The notes below the pieces were generated by a model that was not told the origin of the DNA, did not search any database, and was given only the letters and a program-made list of their open reading frames with translations. Shown here one piece after another: positions 59,430 through 64,000 of a stretch of 64,000 nucleotides of DNA (within the stretch, counting starts at the first letter, position 1; every line of letters begins with the position of its first letter). Source of the DNA: Lonicera japonica (Eukaryota > Streptophyta > Magnoliopsida > Dipsacales > Caprifoliaceae); contig CM038465.1 in assembly GCA_021464415.1 (NCBI GenBank), positions 24,707,839-24,771,838 on the forward strand, read 5' to 3'. Both the position numbers and the translations under genes were made by a program.

Positions 59430-62400
59430 TGTAATGCCTTGTATTTCGTTTCCTCGATAAATTCCTTCTTAAGCCCGTTCAAGGTAAAAAAATTCGTTAG
59501 AGGAGTTGATTTTGTTCTAGAGCCTCTGTAGTTGATCCAATGCTTATAACAAGTCATTTTAATGATATTAAGTATGCGTGAATGATTAGAATGCATTTCG
59601 GAAAGCTACGGTTGAAATTGGTGGCTAACGGTGAAAAATCGAACATTTGCCGAAATGAGTTTTTGGCCAACTTTGAGAGGCCATAACTTTCTCATACGAT
59701 ATCCATATGAGTTCCCATTTATGCTTACCTCTAGGTTTTGATCCATTTTACAACTTTTGTGTTTTGACCGAAAGCCTAATTCATACTCCACGTTGGTCAA
59801 AATAACATGCGAAGTAGGCCAATTGGTGAAGTCTGATCATTCTGCAGCGCTTCGGTAAAGCGCTGTCTTCGGTAAATTTTTAAAAATTATCCATCCAGAA
59901 TTTGAGAAAACTTCTTCTTAGGAAGTTGTAGATCTTTGAATTATCTTTCCGTAGACATAAAGATCTCCTCAATCGAAATTTCAAGCGATAAGGTATGACT
60001 AAAATACGAACAATGCTCCAGATCCAAAAATGTGATGCTTCAAAAATGGTGGCCTCTGATTGATCAGAGGGTGTGCAGAAGGTTTTTCTACCATTTTTAG
60101 TTGCTAGAATGTTCCTTTCTCTCATTCATTTCTTCCCCCATTCATGCACCACCATTAGAAAAATATGATCTCATTTATGAGGGGTTTAAGATAGTTGTTC
60201 TTTTTGCTTCTTTATCCTACACAAACTCTCATCATCACCTCCATCATCTTCTTTTCCAAGCTCCTTCCACCATGGCTAAGGTTTTGAGCTTGAAATTAGG
60301 GATTTCATGATTAATGTTTCTCCGGCTCGATTCAGCGTCATATCTTCATGGGATTGACCCTAATAAGGTGGGAACAATAGTATTTAAACATGTTTTTAAG
60401 TTATTTCTTTCAAATCATAAGTAGGTATTTTATATATATTTCAACAAATAGCATGTTCATTAAGGTTGGGATGATTTTACTTGAATCATTTAGTGAATTT
60501 GGGATGTTCATAACTTTAGTTTATTAATTACATAAGAATCTCCCATTATATATTGATGAGAACAAAGTTTGGTATAAAACCCATTCGGGTGGATACGATA
60601 ATGGATAAGGATTTGGGATACATGTGTATACAAACATATTTATGGGTTTAATATGTGTTTCGATTATTATAGCTCATGTATGTGATATTATTGATGTGTT
60701 TAAGCAATCAACTAGCGTTTGCAAATTTATATGAAAATCACCAGTCAGTACCGATGCCGAGCTAATTTCTAATATGTTTTTGAATGGGTTATCTATTAAA
60801 TCATATGGGAAAGTTTATATTTAAACTAATTATTATAAATTGTGAATTCCACTTGGCTTGGGTGGTCAATTATATGATTGTTATAAAAGTTCTCGAATTG
60901 GTGAATATGGTTTATAAGGTTCTTGACTAAGCCACAAAATGGCAAACATTATGGACTTGGTGGAGATGGCTGAAACGTAACACTAATATGACTATGTGAT
61001 AACTTAATGTTTATATACATATATAAAGATGATATATATACGATATCTATGTATTCTGAGATATATATTTGGTTAGTCTATTTGAACCTTATTAAATATT
61101 ATGTATATATATATATATATGTATATCTATAGATGCGATAGATGTATATTTTGAGTAAATATCTTGATTTATAAATATAATTTAGTCGATATATACTACT
61201 TTCATAAATCATCTTTAGGGACTGCATACCCTAGCCTTAGGGACTTAGATCGTTATCTTTGTGCAAAGTCAGAAAAATCCTAGATGTTGGATATGAGACA
61301 GATGGAATGAGATTGTGATTAAAAGATTAGTGCCTACACTCATTTTATGGTTCTATTTATCGATTATACTATTTTACTATTATACTTATGGTTGATATTT
61401 TATTGGTATCTTACTAGTATCTTGGGGATACATACTTTACCGTATTTACGGGGATGAGATAGCACTTAGCGTGCATTGCATATAAAATGGTTTTCATTGC
61501 ATTAATATATAAATCTTTAAATATATATAAAAAGTTATAGTAGTGGTATATAGAGTTAGGCTATAAAGATGGATTCCCTCATTTTAACAAAAAGATGAGA
61601 TGATCATTTAGAGGGGTAAATCGATGAATTTTTTTATGAAAATTTGTAAGGATGATCTATATTATGAGTAGATCACTTCCACCAAATTTCAAAAAAAAAT
61701 TCAACCTATAAATGGGTGAGATGATCATCAAAAAATTTAACGGTCGAAAATGTACATATATATCAATTTTTCAAAACACCCACTTTTAGGTTGAATTTTT
61801 CTATGAATTTTTGTGGAGGTAATCTACTCATTATATAGATCATTTCTACAAATTTTCATAAAAAAATTCATCGATTTACCTCTTTAAATGGCCATCCCTT
61901 CTTTTTGTTAAAACGAGAGAATCTTTCTTTATAGCCTAGCTCGTGGTATATATATGTATATATATATGCATGATAATAATAAAACTACTTTCATTATGAT
62001 TCATCGCATGCATGGTTTTAAAAATTACTTTTTATATTAAACCTTTATAGTTTTCACTGAGCCCGTTTTTGGCTCACTCCCATTTTTCAATAGTTTTGCA
62101 GGTACTTTGTTGGGACGGTAAAGATACGAGATTATAAACCTTTGATGACCTTAGATGTTTGTATTCATCCGTGGACGACCTATATCTCATGACTTACATA
62201 TATATTAATACCATTTGTACTATTTGTATTCATTATCATACTCAATTTTTATTCATGAGTAATGTAAAGGCCTTTTATTAACCATTGGGACCTTGTTGGA
62301 GGATTTACATTATGCTGGATTGTTTGATACCTATTTGTTTAGTGTTTTTAAGATGTGGAGTTAAAGTTTTAGTAAAATTTATATTTTGCTTTATAGGTGT

Positions 62401-62578
62401 TGGTTTTATTGAAAATACAAACTCCACATGGTAAAATTTTCTAAAAATTGTGGCCTTACATGTGCCTTTCTATTATATCAGTTTTAAATTAAGTACATTA
62501 AACCCGTCGTCGCGTACGGCACTGTGATTAACCGAGTTCCAGAGATCTAAACCTTATAACGGGATTTGGGGCGTCACA
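59430..62578 (+). mobile_element. Solo LTR, 3149 bp, related to LARD-like LTRs
   Basis: It starts TGTAATGCCTTGTATTTCG and ends TTTGGGGCGTCACA. The flanks are ATTTC (59425-59429) and ATCTC (62579-62583), a 5-bp target duplication with one change. The block at 59760-60000 (CATGCGAAGTAGGCCAATTG, AGCGCTGTCTTCGG, GGAAGTTGTAGATCTTTGAA, CATAAAGATCTCCTCAATCG) is clearly homologous to the LTRs at 46305 and 53190. No internal region follows. It interrupts the copia gag frame and carries a hairpin MITE. Confidence 0.88.
61553..61942. mobile_element. MULE-type hairpin MITE, 390 bp
   Basis: It is almost entirely palindromic. The left arm GAGTTAGGCTATAAAGATGG and the complement of the right arm GAGCTAGGCTATAAAGAAAG continue matched for about 170 bp, including GGTAAATCGATGAATTTTTT on both sides. 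It is flanked by a perfect 10-bp direct repeat GTGGTATATA (61543-61552 and 61943-61952). Target duplications of 9-11 bp point to Mutator-like transposase. There is no coding capacity. Confidence 0.92.
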
Positions 62579-62645
62579 ATCTCTTCCGCAAACAGAGCTT
62601 GACACACCTCCGAGGTAGTGAAAGATATGCTAGAAATATCTCTAC

Positions 62646-63067
62646 AAGGCTTAAAGTGGCCCACATATTTATTTATTTATTTATAATTAACTTATTATTA
62701 TATATATTAATATTATTTGTATTTCAAAATATGGATATTAACTAATTAAGGTTCAAACCTATAAGGAATTCAATCACAGCCTTATTTGTTTGATGGAAAC
62801 GAATCAAGGAAATTTGATGGAAACAAATAATTAAAGATTAATTTTCAAGAATAAAGGTCCCTAGCCTATCCTATATATGCCAGTGGTTCCCATCATAAAC
62901 AATCGTGAGTTTTGTGAAGGAATAGGCTAGAAGATCTCTATCAAATAAAATTATTAAGTATCCTTTTGGTGTACGTTTGAAGCAGAGGTGGTTTAGATCT
63001 TAACTTGGACAACGATGGCTGGAGGTAAGATCCTATTCTTCCGCTATAATATTATTTTATATTAACA
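62646..63067 (+). mobile_element. Probable LTR 3' portion of another element
   Basis: A TATA-like CCTATATATGCC (62870-62881) is followed by a leader-like stretch. The segment ends TATTAACA (63067), and TGGTATCAAAG (63070-63080), resembling an initiator-Met primer binding site, follows two bases later. The left end is not identified. Confidence 0.4.
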
Positions 63068-63080
63068 TGTGGTATCAAAG

Positions 63081-64000
63081 AAGACCTTCCGTTCATGTTG
63101 TCCAGTTCATATTTTGAAAATTATTTATTTAGATTTAAGTAAAATATGTTTCCTTCATATTTGTTTTGATCTGTTCATGCCGCAATATTTGTTTTGATTT
63201 GTTTATGCCGCATGCTTTTGGTAATAACATATATACATATATATGTCTAATATGTGTGTATAGGTACATAGGAGATATGTCTTACTTTTATGTATATATA
63301 GGATTAAATATTATATGTGTACTATATGTATGAAGGTGGTGTTCTAGTTCGTGTATATATATACTATTCATGGTCCAGAACCTTTGGATTTACTATACAC
63401 ACTTGCATATATACATACATATATATATATACTTGATTTGGATGTTAGAACTTCTGGGCATGAAAGTTAGTTATATTTACATTAGTGCCACCAGCCCATA
63501 ATGATTAATAAAGTCAATATTTATGTATATAGTTCTGTACCACTATCCTCTTTTCTTCCATAAGATACTAAAATTATTTCTTGGCTCCAAAAGTTTATTA
63601 ACATGTATATATTTATTCGTTGTGGTACACTGTTTGTTTTATTGTGATGATTGTTTCTGCTATATGGATTCATCAATTTGGTCCCTTTATAATTATAGAA
63701 CACCAGTATTTATTTAATTATTTATTTTTAAAGGTGATGCCTTATTTGAAGAATTTGAACATTATTATAACTTATGAATAGCCATAGCATCTTGAGTTAT
63801 TATGATGTGTGATTTATTGACAAAATCACATGAAGTAAATTAGTCATGGGACTATGCTTATTTAAGGTATCCAAAATTGTAGTTAAATTATTAAATAATT
63901 ACTCGGCCTCATAAGGAAGTAATTATTGTAATAATTTAATTAGAATAAAATAGTGTTATGGAACTTAAAAAATAGGAATTCTCTATACCCGCAAGTGTGA
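63081..64000. other. Non-coding DNA downstream of the primer-binding-like site
   Basis: AT-rich with repeated TATATA/ACATATA runs (63220-63440). No gag frame follows the putative primer binding site within the window, so the element is either decayed or non-coding. Confidence 0.35.

Larger units (their letters stand above)
58923..62645 (-). pseudogene. Copia gag/protease relic split by a solo LTR
   Basis: On the minus strand, the frame starts at about 62645 with ISSISFTTSEVCQALFAEEM and, after removing the solo LTR (59430-62578), continues in the same frame RKRDQINFTQEG. It goes on through a degraded zinc knuckle GDGQPGHCAMDCPMKK and then MDCGAAMHVCNNRSSYSTYE, GVGGVRLELFDG and NVKHVLKIKWN. 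This is the copia protease start, where the D-S-G-A active site reads D-C-G-A. Stop codons occur before the knuckle and before the protease. Integrase and RT are absent on the 3' side. Confidence 0.82.

Noticed and set aside
1..64000. CRISPR array, bacterial operons, riboswitches or rRNA
   Set aside because: None of the needed patterns is present. The split genes and transposon types are those of a plant nucleus.

Overview
This 64-kb window is AT-rich eudicot plant nuclear DNA. It contains split genes with GT-AG introns, a plant-type pirin gene, a plant bHLH factor of subfamily IX, and a dense nested layer of plant transposable elements: copia and gypsy LTR elements, a LARD-like element, Helitron, CACTA, MULE- and Stowaway-type MITEs, LINE and tRNA-derived SINEs. 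The species cannot be named from the sequence alone. Only two intact protein genes are visible. Most of the rest is transposon-derived.

Region by region. 1-800: intergenic, with a degenerate copy of a hairpin MITE. 855-3109 (+): a complete seven-exon pirin-like gene, predicted 332 aa. 3.2-13.4 kb: intergenic, with a Stowaway MITE, SINE fragments and a 1.6-kb solo LTR (6712-8336). 13.43-13.61 kb: a long hairpin repeat just 3' of the next gene. 13952-28437 (-): a six-exon bHLH transcription factor closest to bHLH128/FBH-type proteins, predicted 368 aa. Its introns total over 13 kb and hold a decayed gypsy integrase end, a 36-bp minisatellite, a LINE RNase-H fragment, several MITEs and SINEs, and tandem duplications. 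29.88-30.49 kb: a small non-autonomous Helitron. 30.7-36.75 kb: a decayed Tat-lineage gypsy element (LTR, gag, protease, RT, two RNase H domains), split by a 1.3-kb solo LTR with a 5-bp target duplication. 38.8-39.5 kb: a copia RT fragment. 40.76-42.12 kb: a foldback element. 42.1-44 kb: a gag-like fragment and a truncated LTR. 45.6-57.1 kb: a decayed CACTA transposase gene whose intron received a 9.5-kb non-coding LTR element (46305-55796) and a 1-kb MITE. A solo LTR is in turn inserted in that element's left LTR. 58.9-62.6 kb: a copia gag/protease relic on the minus strand, split by a 3.1-kb solo LTR (59430-62578) that carries a 390-bp MULE-type hairpin with a 10-bp target duplication. 62.6-64 kb: probable 5' end of another LTR element.

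The two host genes show no evident functional link. Pirin is an iron-binding cupin with regulatory or enzymatic roles, and the bHLH is a nuclear DNA-binding factor. The most informative content is the insertion history. Four solo LTRs with target duplications, two of which visibly interrupt older element reading frames at codon resolution, give a relative chronology. They also show that LTR-LTR recombination has been a common fate of elements here. No clearly novel biological system was recognised. The best candidates for follow-up are the non-coding LARD-like family with its relatives in the same window, the hairpin MULE family near the pirin promoter, and the hairpin at the 3' side of the bHLH gene.
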